A DNA stretch of 64,000 bases. It comes from Nemertoderma westbladi (taxonomy: Eukaryota; Xenacoelomorpha; Nemertodermatida; Nemertodermatidae). Where the stretch lies: positions 1-64,000 of the forward strand of contig JAUCBJ010002448.1 in the NCBI GenBank assembly GCA_032718475.1. Direction: 5' to 3'. Positions 53,999 through 63,705 of the stretch are shown here, piece by piece (within the stretch, counting starts at the first letter, position 1; every line of letters begins with the position of its first letter). The notes under the pieces are model-generated. The model was given only the letters and a program-made list of their open reading frames with translations, was not told where the DNA came from and made no database searches. The position numbers and the translations under genes are program-made.

Positions 53999-56850
53999 AG
54001 TCCCTTCCATCAGTTGAGGAAGCCATTGAGGTCGCTAAAGGAATGGTAGAGTGCTTAAAAAGAGGTGGGTTTCGATTAACGAAATTCACCAGCAACTCCC
54101 GTGAGTTTCTGGAGTCGATCCCTGCGGAAGATCTAGATTTGATCAAAGATGATCTGCCAGAAACCAAGACACTCGGCTTGAAATGGGACACAGAGCGAGA
54201 TATCCTGTTTTTCCAGCTAAAACAGCGAGATAATCCAGTTCGAACCAAACGGATTTGCTTAAGTATACTGAGCACTTATTTCGATCCATTGGGATTTATT
54301 AGCCCAGTTATATTGATTGCTCGTAGTTTGGTACAACAAATGTGGCTTGAAAACCACTCATGGGACGATCCACTTAAGGGAGAATTATTAAAGAAGTGGA
54401 TGAAATGGGAAGATTCTCTGCCGGCTATCGAGGATTTTATAATTTCCCGTTCATATTTTGGCCATGTTCTCCCTACGTATTCCTATCAACTCCATGTGTT
54501 TGGAGACGCCAGCGATATGGGAATAGGTATAGTAGCCTATCTAAGAGTGGAAACTCCGGATGGAATCAAAGTCGCCTTGGTTACTTCTAAGGCATTAATC
54601 AACAACAAGTTGAAAGTTCCTCGAGCGGAGTTAAAAGCGGCTCTATACGCTACAGCCATCGGCCGGAATGTAACAGAACAGATTGACTATCCATTAGAGA
54701 AAACTGTCTATTGGACCGACGCTTTACTCGTGTTAGAGTATATAACCAATGAAGTCTGTCAGTTCAGCGTCTTCATTACCAACAGAGTAGCCATCATACT
54801 TAGTCGCACGACGATGGACCAATGGAGACATTGCCCCGGAACGATTAATCCAGCAGACATCGCTTCCCGAGGAGCGACTCCAAAGGAATTGGTAAATACT
54901 CCCGAATGGTTAGGTGGACCCGACTTTCTCTACCGAGAAGAAGAAGAATGGCCTCCCCATCTCACAACAGCAGAGATCAGACAGGCCAAGGGAGCGGAGA
55001 AAGTTAAACCCAAAACTCGAGCGAGTAAATCGAAGTTGTTTAAACCTGCGGTTGATCTATCTGTATTATTTACTTCCGGAGAGGATGCTTTGGATCAGAA
55101 ACCCACCGCCACGACTAAAGAAGTCTTGGAAATCCGTGACAAGGATTGGAAATCTGGAATACCAGATATCGCGCAAGGACTCTCACCCCTCTTGCAGAGA
55201 GCGATACGTCACTACAGCTCCTGGAATCGGCTCTGTAAAGCCGTCACCTATTTAAAACGATGTTTTCATCATCGTTACTCCGGGACAAAGACCAATAGTG
55301 ATGATGCTCCATCAACGTCTGCACGAGTCCATGTTGTTAAAGATCTTCCCAAATACAAGATATCCGACAGGTTTCTAAAGGAGAAGATCAGTTACCAGGA
55401 GCATGATGAAACCAACAAACAGATGCTGAGACTCCTACAATGCTATGAAGATCCCGATAAGTATTTCCTGTTGTTAAGAAATCCGCAGATGTGCTTAAGG
55501 GATCGCTTCTCTAGTACCATGATAGATGGGTTAATACGTGTTGGAGGCAGGCTTACCAACGCCCCATTATCCTTTGACACTAAATTTCCCATACTCATTA
55601 GAAATCTTGACATACAAATCAAGATGATTGTAGATGTTCATAGCAAACTGTATCATGCTGGAACAGAACGAGTTCTGAGCGAAATTCGAACTCGCTTCTA
55701 TTTTTATAAACCCCGTAGGGCTCTGAACCAAGTCCTTAGGAACTGCATACCCTGTAGGAAAGCATTCAGTAGGCCTTTGACGCAGCGAGAGGCAGAATTA
55801 CCTAGGGAAAGAGTAAGCTTCTATGAACCACCCTTTACTAATACCGGTGTGGATTTATTTGGCCCTATTGAAGTATATCGTGCCCGGACTATAGTCAAGA
55901 GATGGTGTGTCATCTTCGTTTGTATGACTTGTAGAGCTATCCATCTCGATATGGTAAACGATCTATCCACCAACAGCTTCGTGTTGAGTTTACGACGACA
56001 GATCGCTCGCTTCGGAACCAGTAACACGATGAGATCGGATAAGGGAACGAACTTCATTGGCGCCAACAACGAAATTCAAGCTTACGTAAAGGACTGGAAT
56101 AAAAGACAGGTGGACGATCAGCTAAGGATAACAGCGTCTAGCTGGACCTTCAACGCCGCCGACGCCCCTTGGTGGGGAGGAAGTTGGGAGAGATTGATTA
56201 GGAGCGTGAAGACTGCGTTCCACTTCATTGTGCCTTGTCGCGCTTATCTCACCGACGAACTATTGCGGACGTTAATGGAGGAAATCGCCGCCTATCTCAA
56301 CGAAAGACCGCTTATGCCAGTCTCTTCAAGTCCTGATTCCCTAGAAGCTCTAACACCCGCGCACTTTCTACTGAAGAAACCCGTAGCCATGCTCCCACGA
56401 TCGGAGATCACAGACGGAGACGAGTACTGCCGTCGAACCTGGCAACTTATGCAGTTGCTATCCCGTCGTTTCGCTGACCATTTCGAGAAACATTACCTGC
56501 CCACTCTACAACTTCGAACTAAGTGGTTTGCGCAGCAAGAAAACGTCAGCGCTGGAGACATGGTGCTTATTGTGGACCCCGATCTCCCACGTAAGCGATG
56601 GCAAACAGGACGTATCATCGAGACTCATATCTCGAGCGATGGTTTGGTGCGATCAGTAGAACTCGTCGTCATGCGGCGTAACTTTAAGAAACCAGGGATA
56701 GTCTTTGAGACTCAACAGCTCAACCGCCCAGTGGGTCGTTTATGTTTACTGGAAAGAGACAGAGAGCTCTCCGGAAACTATGGAAGGCAAGAAACTCTTC
56801 CCACGACCACTTCCCTAATCCAACCCACATCTAGGGACTCCCCAACTTAA
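53983..56850 (+). CDS. BEL/Pao RT C-terminus, RNase H and integrase
   Basis: 955 codons opening with the MDD of the RT catalytic box and ending at TAA 56850. The frame is -1 relative to the upstream RT frame. RNase H: HVFGDASDMG (residue about 171), RAELKAALYA, TDALLVLEYI, CPGTINPADIASRG. Integrase: zinc-binding H..H (about 552) and CIPC (about 588); catalytic Asp in VDLFG (about 624), Asp in RSDKGTNFIG (about 685) and Glu in GGSWERLIRS (about 736), all present; and a C-terminal DUF5641-like domain (GDMVLIVDPDLPRKRWQTGRI). The integrase half looks functional. The 1-nt break at the RT active site is the main defect. Confidence 0.9.
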   Translation: MDDNLKSLPSVEEAIEVAKGMVECLKRGGFRLTKFTSNSREFLESIPAEDLDLIKDDLPETKTLGLKWDTERDILFFQLKQRDNPVRTKRICLSILSTYFDPLGFISPVILIARSLVQQMWLENHSWDDPLKGELLKKWMKWEDSLPAIEDFIISRSYFGHVLPTYSYQLHVFGDASDMGIGIVAYLRVETPDGIKVALVTSKALINNKLKVPRAELKAALYATAIGRNVTEQIDYPLEKTVYWTDALLVLEYITNEVCQFSVFITNRVAIILSRTTMDQWRHCPGTINPADIASRGATPKELVNTPEWLGGPDFLYREEEEWPPHLTTAEIRQAKGAEKVKPKTRASKSKLFKPAVDLSVLFTSGEDALDQKPTATTKEVLEIRDKDWKSGIPDIAQGLSPLLQRAIRHYSSWNRLCKAVTYLKRCFHHRYSGTKTNSDDAPSTSARVHVVKDLPKYKISDRFLKEKISYQEHDETNKQMLRLLQCYEDPDKYFLLLRNPQMCLRDRFSSTMIDGLIRVGGRLTNAPLSFDTKFPILIRNLDIQIKMIVDVHSKLYHAGTERVLSEIRTRFYFYKPRRALNQVLRNCIPCRKAFSRPLTQREAELPRERVSFYEPPFTNTGVDLFGPIEVYRARTIVKRWCVIFVCMTCRAIHLDMVNDLSTNSFVLSLRRQIARFGTSNTMRSDKGTNFIGANNEIQAYVKDWNKRQVDDQLRITASSWTFNAADAPWWGGSWERLIRSVKTAFHFIVPCRAYLTDELLRTLMEEIAAYLNERPLMPVSSSPDSLEALTPAHFLLKKPVAMLPRSEITDGDEYCRRTWQLMQLLSRRFADHFEKHYLPTLQLRTKWFAQQENVSAGDMVLIVDPDLPRKRWQTGRIIETHISSDGLVRSVELVVMRRNFKKPGIVFETQQLNRPVGRLCLLERDRELSGNYGRQETLPTTTSLIQPTSRDSPT

Positions 56851-57403
56851 TATCGTTCGGAGTGGGCGTGTGACCATATTGCTTTATATTTGTATTTGTT
56901 TTATTTTTATATTTATGTATGTATTATTATGTAATTTTATTTTAATCGTTTTATTTAATTTTATTTAGTAGTATGGTATTTTAGAGATTATTTAGTAGAT
57001 TAGTGCAATATATATTCGCGTTTATTATTTAATTACGTATATTATATATTTAGTGCGACGGCGAGAAATAATTCTTTTTTCTCTTTCCTTACTGCCCGTA
57101 TTACATTATCAATACGTGACTACAGTAAGATGAAATATCCGTACTTATTAAAGTACAATAAAGCCACTACTATATTCAAGTATTATTGGTAGGCAGAGTA
57201 TTAGGAATGCAAAGTTCAGATCCTCGTGTCTCGGCTAAACCAAGCTCTGGGTAGACCTTGGAAACGACTTGCCTCTTCACACTGACATTGCTTCGTGCGA
57301 TATTGCTCTCATACCGTATATTAAATAATACATATAGTAGCGTGATGTCCCTTTAACAGTAGCGTATAACGCAAAATAAATCTGTTAAACCCTTTGACCA
57401 TCT

Positions 57404-57690
57404 GTAATTCTAGTCGATTAAGATATCGCGACACCCACCGATATACTTGAAAGACAAATTTCTAGAATCAATGGTTAACGTCCCCAGACAAGTTCTGGAA
57501 TAAACTGGTGCCCATCATAAATATTAATTATTAATATTTACAAAATTCTGTCAAATATCAGATCCTTTAAAATTCTAGTTGATTAAGATATCGTAGCACT
57601 TACCGATACTCTTAAAAGGACAAAATTCCTAGAATTAAGGATCCTATGTCCCCAGACCTGCTCTGGAATTAAATTGTGTCTATTTAACAT
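57404..57690 (+). ncRNA. Two copies of a hairpin-bearing RNA module
   Basis: A roughly 115-bp module occurs at about 57404-57520 and 57570-57685. Each has ATTCTAGT.GATTAAGATATCG, then ACCGATA, TTCTAGAAT and CCAGA-N5-TCTGG. The loop differs between copies (CAAGT, CCTGC) while the stem is unchanged. Candidate cis-acting RNA element of the retrotransposon. Confidence 0.35.
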
Positions 57691-58315
57691 TAAATAATAA
57701 AATTTCCGGGAATAAATTTAAATTCATATATTTCAATGAATTAATAAATTGTCATTTTATACAATTTATAACATTCCCAAAATTCCATTAATTAATAGAT
57801 CATGGGAGCGGAGATTCACTCTATTAAGTGTATTTGTGTGCGAGAATCTCCAATGTATAGTCAATAGCCGATAAAATTCATAAAATCATGTATAAAGGGG
57901 ATATTGACCATTAAAGAATTACTATTAAATAGCATCCCAGATCTGTATGCATGAGAATTACCCTAATTCTACCGCTAGCTTTCCATAATGTCACCATGGC
58001 AACAACCACGCTAGAATTAGAAGTGAGTTAAAAGAACAATAGAAAGCATGCGCATTGAATAGCATACGGAATAAATAGCACACCGCTAGTATCCAAGAAT
58101 ACATAATAACAACGTGACATTCTGGAAGGCACTTGACTAACGGACAAATGACCCGAATGTGTGATAGAATGTGTACCATTTGTGACTGTTACGTGGAATT
58201 TGTGCGTTTGTAGGAGAATGTTACTACTAAGGTGTGTTTACAGTAGCGAGTCGCAATTGTGAAAGTAACCCTAACTCTCCAGTAAGAACCTGAAGTATAT
58301 CTAAGCCTTTGGGAC

Positions 58316-58422
58316 GGACAGTGGAGTGGCTCGTGCTGGTTGTTGTAGTCGTTGTGCAGCTACGACGTTGGCGATAGGCACATCGGCGAAAGTACACCAG
58401 CACTGAGGATCTCGCACTGTCC
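58316..58422 (+). ncRNA. GC-rich stem-loop upstream of ORF3
   Basis: GGACAGTG (58316-58323) pairs with CACTGTCC (58415-58422), and inside it GTGCTGGT (58333-58340) with ACCAGCAC (58396-58403); a smaller GTCGT/ACGAC pair lies further in. The compact GC-rich fold stands out against AT-rich surroundings and ends 81 bases before the ORF3 start. Confidence 0.4.
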
Positions 58423-58503
58423 GGGGGCAGAGAGGGGTAGGCAGCGACGCCCGCTCGCCTAAATATAAACTCATTATAATATGGATAAATTTATATAGCA
58501 GAT

Positions 58504-59634
58504 ATGATTGAGTTGATAGAAGATGATCTTGGTATCAGGGAGCGATATACTCTACCTTTACAAGCGTTTGTTGATAGCTTGATACACGGCGACGCTGGTC
58601 CAACTGCTGCGGAGGACGATGATCGTTATATCGAACCGCCAATGTCCCAAGAGCAGCTCACGTGTGAGTTGGACTATAAGAAATTCACCGCTCGCTATAC
58701 GCATCGTAATGGTACGTATGTGGACTTCTTAACTACTGGTCATCCTATCGATTTACACGATACGGACAATGTCGACACCAAAAGGGAAATGGTACGATTG
58801 AAATATCCTACCCAGCGGAGGCGGAACGATAAACCGAGAATGGAACACGAGAATTCTATTCGAAACAGACTCGAAAGAGAAGACGTTGAGGAGCCGGATA
58901 AACGCAGCGACTTCAATGATTATCTGGAATTCCTGATAGAAACATATCTCAATATTGCCAGTCAACAAAATCTAGAAACTCGATATCCTCAAGGTATACA
59001 TCATGACCGCATGGTAGAACTCAAACGGCTCTATTCCCCTATGATGTATCTTACCGCCGATCGACCGCTACCTGTTGTACCGAATAGCTTCGAACGGATG
59101 GAGGAATATTGTAAGCTGGAGAAAGATCACTCGCGTTTCCCCTACAAGACGTACGTTTTTGGGTATTATTGCGATGAATGCTCAAGACCCAACCAACAAA
59201 CGGAAAGACATAAACATCCGCGGAGACGTTGCTTTAAACACGGTTTTACTCGCTATACTTACGGGAGTTTCGAGCGAAACTTGTTCAATGTATCACCTAC
59301 GCTCGTTCGACTCAGACGATTCTTAAATAAACCAATGATCAGAGTTTCGGAATACTCGATCAGAGCTCCTCCTTCCCTAGTGAGACCTCAGACTCTTGAT
59401 CCTATTAGTATGACGGATCCTCCCGAGCTGTACTCACTGCTCAAAGATCTAGTGTTACCTGAACGATTAGTCGGTGGCACCCCAGTTGTGGGCTTCTTAG
59501 ATATTAGCGCATCCTACCTAACCGGATTGGGACGCGGACATTTAATGTCGCCGTTTAACCCTTACCATCGTCCCGGCTTGACACGATATAACCTGTCACC
59601 AGAGTGGCGGAGAACGTTGTACCAAACGAGTTAA
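58504..59634 (+). CDS. ORF3 of the BEL/Pao element, unknown function
   Basis: 376 codons from ATG 58504 to TAA 59634 at the position where env lies in some LTR elements, but with no signal peptide, membrane segment or Cys-rich ectodomain, so it is not a recognisable envelope. The N-terminal half is acidic then Arg/Glu/Lys-rich (KYPTQRRRNDKPRMEHEN). Around residues 219-245 a Cys/His cluster (YYCDECSRPN, H-x-H, RRRCFKHGF) could bind zinc. The C-terminus is Pro/Leu/Arg rich (FNPYHRPGLTRYNLSPEW). Codon usage resembles the element's own pol, and the frame is intact, suggesting recent function. Expression would need splicing or internal initiation. It could be a captured host gene or an accessory factor; no homolog is recognised. 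Confidence 0.8.
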   Translation: MIELIEDDLGIRERYTLPLQAFVDSLIHGDAGPTAAEDDDRYIEPPMSQEQLTCELDYKKFTARYTHRNGTYVDFLTTGHPIDLHDTDNVDTKREMVRLKYPTQRRRNDKPRMEHENSIRNRLEREDVEEPDKRSDFNDYLEFLIETYLNIASQQNLETRYPQGIHHDRMVELKRLYSPMMYLTADRPLPVVPNSFERMEEYCKLEKDHSRFPYKTYVFGYYCDECSRPNQQTERHKHPRRRCFKHGFTRYTYGSFERNLFNVSPTLVRLRRFLNKPMIRVSEYSIRAPPSLVRPQTLDPISMTDPPELYSLLKDLVLPERLVGGTPVVGFLDISASYLTGLGRGHLMSPFNPYHRPGLTRYNLSPEWRRTLYQTS

Positions 59635-60105
59635 ACGCTATTCTACAAAGATCAGAAAGGAAACCTGCGTTTGTTCAGATAAACGTAAGTTGTAACAGCA
59701 AGTCTAAGCGATAAACGAATTGTCTTTATCTCAGTTCGATTGTGAAATCCAGAATCTCTAAGAAGATATCGAACTTAGACAACCCCATTCTCTGCGAGAG
59801 TTTTTGGATGAAAGTATCCAGCTACGAGCGGAGGAAAATCAGCTCGAGGAGAAGCATATCGAAACGGCGGATACCCCGACCATAATCCTACACCTTCTGA
59901 TGCAATCATATTGCACCCTTCACCCAGGATTTATAGCCCTCCTAGTAAAGTGGCTCCCCCCAAAGAGAAAAGGACTCTTGCTAGCCTCAAAAAACTGCGT
60001 AAACGCCGTCTGCGTAAGAAAGACTAACTGTTTAGAGTATTTTTATATTTTAGAAACTGTGATTTGTTATATTTTATAGACTTAAATCCCATTTTCTGGG
60101 AGCGG
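59635..60105 (+). other. Coding-looking but broken tail after ORF3
   Basis: Beyond the ORF3 stop, the same frame has a short peptide-like stretch to TAA at about 59680. A second frame (59762-59870) gives an acidic coiled-coil-like segment (LREFLDESIQLRAEENQLEE). The ORF3 frame then shows a Pro/Ser-rich segment ending in a strongly basic tail (LKKLRKRRLRKKD) at a stop near 60030. GTAAGT at 59684 and TTTATCTCAG at 59735 could border a mini-intron of about 50 bp. Either ORF3 once extended here or a further small ORF existed. The last bases (CTGGGAGCGG) before the 3' LTR are a weak polypurine tract. Confidence 0.4.
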
Positions 60106-61255
60106 TGTAAAAGCTTTTGCGTCATTAACCGGTTATTTTCCCTTAAAGTACTCTGTAGTTGGTTTGCCAGGCATAAAAAGGCCGTGTCCTTGCTGTACTG
60201 GTGTTTTAGAGGACATAAAAGTCATTTCTTATGTATTTGTACTGTATTTGTACTTTAGAGGACATAATCCGCAATCTCGTGACGCGATAAGCTAGATACT
60301 CTTGAAAACAGTGTCGATACCATGACGACGGCTAACAGCTGATATTGCCACGTCGACGTTTCTTTGTTTCTTTGTTCTCTCGTTGTTAGGTTGACCAATC
60401 AGAGCGTTTGTTGTCTCTGTGTTGGAGGTGTATACAGAAACTCAGTAGTTCAGTGTTATGTTTTTGCCCAGAGCCTAAGAACCGGCTTTTGGCACCTCCG
60501 TGTTTTCAGTTTTTAGTCTTACATTAGTAGGCTTAATTATAGAACGTATATCTGTTATCACGAGCTATTCACTCATTTACTATCCATAAATTATTAATAT
60601 TACTGCCTTTGCTGTTGGTTATTCGTTATATTTGTTGATGAATTATTATATCGGAATACTGATCAATAGTCAGACACCCCACCTTCTTGATATACTAAAG
60701 GTTAGAGAGACCGGTTACAGATAAACGATTGCGACCTATGTATGTTGAGTGGTTTGAAGTGAATCTAATGCTATTTCATATGCCCAACATAAATTGTCTG
60801 TTGCTCTCTTTATACGTGACCAAATTTAGTGAAGGTCGGCAGATTAGTGTGCAGTATTGTGCAGCATTGTGTATGAGTGTAACTGATAACAAAGCATCTC
60901 CTAAAGAATGTGCCATATACGTTAATCTATAGCCTTTTCGTTGTGACTATAACTCTGTTTACATATTTAGAGCGCCACGTCCTAAAGGAACTGTTAATAT
61001 TTCCCGAAAGTGAATAATATTTGTCAGAGATTATATATTACGATCAGTCGAATAATACAGTAGGCTTACACCATCAATCATTAAGCCCCGAACTCAGTCT
61101 CCCGGGTATATCCAACGGGTGAATGATTGCGCATAGACTGGCTTCGGCTAATGTAGTGTATCAAATACTCGTCATAGGCTAAAGACTATCTATCATCCAA
61201 AAGACATTCTAATTTTGGCAGGTTAAACTGTCAAAGGTCTTCAAAAGCGCAAACA
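60106..61255 (+). repeat. 3' LTR of the BEL/Pao element
   Basis: 1150 bp, matching the 5' LTR except for about two substitutions (e.g. CATGACGACGG against CATGATGACGG; GTTAGGTTG against GTTCGGTTG) and one 10-bp deletion near 60948. Confidence 0.95.
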
Positions 61256-61343
61256 TAATGCAATTTTCTCCTTAGTTTTTGATCTAACAACATGGGGTAT
61301 TACAGTATAAGAGACATCGGAATGCGCTCCAGTATGTCATACA

Positions 61344-61480
61344 AGAGGACTGATATGCATACCTAGTATATCATGCAAGAGCACTAATATACATACTATG
61401 TATGTCATGCAAGGGCGCTGATATACATACTAAGTATGTCATGTAAGGGCGCTGCATGACATACCTAGTACGTCAAACAT
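61344..61480. repeat. Roughly 41-bp tandem repeat, about three copies
   Basis: CATAC.TA.TATGTCATG.AAG.GC.CTGATATA recurs with internal dyad symmetry (CATAC/GTATG). 61481-61752 holds AT-rich sequence with nothing else seen. Confidence 0.6.
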
Positions 61481-61752
61481 TTGATGTCAACCAAAGGGCA
61501 ATGGCCCAGAAAAATTTATCAAAATATGTTCCTTTTGGTCTACCATAGCTTCATGCTATTATATATATAGATATTATATATAGGTTTTACTTAGTTCGAA
61601 AATAACACCTGGTAAAATATAAGGATTCTCGCAGGACACTTTATTTTTGAATCAGTATGCAAAGGGTTAAATAAAGTAGGCAATAAAATAAAATAAATAA
61701 AATAAATTAAATATGGCAATTACTATAGTACTATTACTATAGTAGCAATACT

Positions 61753-61998
61753 TTGGGTTTTACTTTTGATTTTTCAAACTCGAATACAGTCTTCCTAGAC
61801 CTAAACCTTAAACACAACCCCAATAATGGACTCATTAATACCTGTGTATTTTTCAAACCATTATCCCACAAACTACCAATACCTTATAATAGTTTCCATA
61901 GTAACCACCTTTTACAATCAGTGGTGAAAGGTAAACTGACTAGGTTTTGGCGTTTAACCGGAGATACTATTGAATATAATAAGTATAAATACGTATAA
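61753..61998 (+). pseudogene. Retroelement RT C-terminal fragment (Penelope-like, tentative)
   Basis: The frame reads FTFDFSNSNTVFLDLNLKHN, then FFKPLSHKLPIPYNSFHS, GKLTRFWRL. This pattern (hydrophobic FLDL.I, KP, Y.S.H, L.R) resembles the segment after the catalytic motifs in Penelope-like and related RTs. Fragmentary and without flanking domains. Confidence 0.35.
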
Positions 61999-62468
61999 AT
62001 AAGTATATAAACCTGGTACTGACAACCTCCTCGAATTTGTCTAACTGTTGGACGAAGTTTGGTGTGGTTCTCGACAGAAAATTCAACCTCGGCAGTATTC
62101 CACGGACCATGCAACAGTAGGATGGGTGTGGTGGGGATTGTGATATTTTTGCTAAATTGCCAACCAAGTCAGAGAGCTTAGTAACCCGCTGCTTAATATA
62201 ATCTAGACAAACTGGTTGGGCACCCAAAACGGAACCCAAGACCCTGTAGCCCTCTACAATTTGAACACCTGTGCCCTCAAATAATGATACGGCGGCATGT
62301 CTGGACTCAGCTTTGACAATCAGTTTTGATTTCGAGCTGTTTGGATAATAGCCGTATTTGGGGCCAATTTGACAAACCTTGCCCCAATAATCCCTTAACT
62401 TAGTCAGTTTCCGGATGGCCGTTCCATCATCAGCATACCATTTCTCTGTAATCGCACTTATTATTTGT
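61967..62468 (-). pseudogene. Reverse-transcriptase fragment with YADD motif (DIRS-like, tentative)
   Basis: One minus frame is open for about 165 codons: ITEKWYADDGTAIRKLTKLR (catalytic YADD), IGPKYGYYPNSSKSKLIVK, FEGTGVQIVEGYRVLGSVLG, PHPSYCCMVRGIL, NFLSRTTPN. This is the palm-thumb part of an RT type abundant in fish and invertebrate genomes and, to my recollection, linked to DIRS-type elements. It begins abruptly at 62468 without upstream RT motifs, so it is a truncated copy. Confidence 0.55.
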
Positions 62469-62582
62469 ATTGCATTTATTATATGTATATATGTGAAAAT
62501 GACTTCACAATTATTTTAAGGTATGAATACGATTTTAATTTAATTATAATTGAATATTTGTACAGTAAATTTAAGTAATTAA

Positions 62583-63701
62583 GGGGGGGGTAGCGCATTT
62601 TCTGACCAAAAAGTCGAATTTTTGAAACATATCCTATCTGATGCAGAATTTCATGCTGAATCCTAATATGGAAACCGTTTTCCTATATCTTGCTTACTTT
62701 TCGAGATATCTGGGATAGAAGAGACTGGCTCCAATATATCGCGATATCGGTAAGGCGATAAAGTTTGGGGTTTGCATTCAATTTCTGCAAATTTCTGTGC
62801 TCAGTGGTGCTGATTGGATGTCTCCACGAGAAAGAGCACAAAATTTTAATTGAGAAGGTATTTTTTTATGATTATTGGACCTACTGATCAGTTTATAAGA
62901 CAACTTCATGTCTACGGAATGAAGACGGGACTCGAATAAGCGACTCTGCGGTCTTTGCGGGATTACACGGAATAGACTTATCGGTCATCGGAGATCTTCA
63001 AAATGTATAATCTCCAGTTCTAGTGGTCGTACGGAGTTCGTTTAGGGCTCATTCGAAAGCTCTTTTCTTAGAGACCAAAGTTACCATTTGGTTTGGCAAA
63101 CTCTTGAAAGCTGCCTGAGCAATCATAACTTGAACAAAATTTGCAAGGCATATTTTACCAAAATTCATGTTATGTTGCTTTAGAACCATTTTGTCTTAAA
63201 TCAAATGGTAACTTTGTTCTCTAAGAAAAGAGCTTTCGAATGAGCCTAAAACGAACTTCGTACGACCACTAGAACTGGAGATTATACATTTTGAAGATCT
63301 CCGATGACCGATAAGTCTATTCCGTGTAATCCCGCAAAGACCGCAGAGTCGCTTATTCGAGTCCCGTCTTCATTCCGGAGACTTGAAGTTGTCTTATAAA
63401 CTGATCAGTAGGTCCAATAATCATAAAAAAATACTTTCTCAATTAAAATTTTGTGCTCTTTCTCGTGGAGATATCCAATTGGCACCAATGGGCACAGAAA
63501 TTTGCAGAAATTGAATGCAAACCCCAAACTTCATCGCCTTACCGATATCGCGATATATCGGAGCCAGTATCTTCTATGCCAGATATCTCGAAAAGATATG
63601 GGAAAACGGTTTCCATATTTGGATTCAGTATGAAATTCTGCATCAGATAGGATATGTTTCAAAAATTCGTCTTTTTGGTCAGAAAATGCGCTACCCCCCC
63701 C
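62583..63701. mobile_element. TTAA-flanked 1.1-kb near-palindromic (foldback) element
   Basis: Begins with eight G then TAGCGCATTTTCTGACC and ends with the mirror GGTCAGAAAATGCGCTA and eight C, flanked on both sides by TTAA (62579-62582, 63702-63705). The arms are about 510 bp each with a few percent mismatch (e.g. GATATCGCGATA and GACCGATAAGTCTATTCC in both arms) around a spacer of about 105 bp near 63096-63200. TTAA target use is typical of piggyBac-type transposases. The short ORFs at 63451-63709 are arm sequence. Confidence 0.8.
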
Positions 63702-63705
63702 TTAA

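Larger units (their letters stand above)
56851..58503 (+). other. Non-coding region between pol and ORF3
   Basis: 1.65 kb with no ORF longer than about 60 codons. AT-rich to 57150, then the paired hairpin modules (57404-57690) and a GC-rich structured segment (58316-58422). The sequence TTTATATAGCAG|A just before the ORF3 ATG is a plausible splice acceptor for a subgenomic RNA. Confidence 0.6.
45441..61255 (+). mobile_element. Full-length 15.8-kb BEL/Pao LTR retrotransposon
   Basis: LTRs at 45441-46600 and 60106-61255 start with TG and end with CA. The flanking sequence TAATG is duplicated exactly (45436-45440 and 61256-61260), the 5-bp target duplication expected for BEL/Pao integrases. The LTRs differ by about two substitutions and one 10-bp indel, so insertion was recent. 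Order inside: 2.15-kb leader with tandem duplications, gag-protease, reverse transcriptase, RNase H-integrase, 1.65 kb non-coding with hairpins, ORF3, a decayed tail and the 3' LTR. It is about twice the usual BEL/Pao size. Two frame breaks interrupt gag-pol, so this copy is probably not autonomous unless they are recoded or assembly errors. Confidence 0.95.

Noticed and set aside
58504-59634. ORF3 as an envelope gene
   Set aside because: No signal peptide, transmembrane helix or fusion/Cys-rich ectodomain features.
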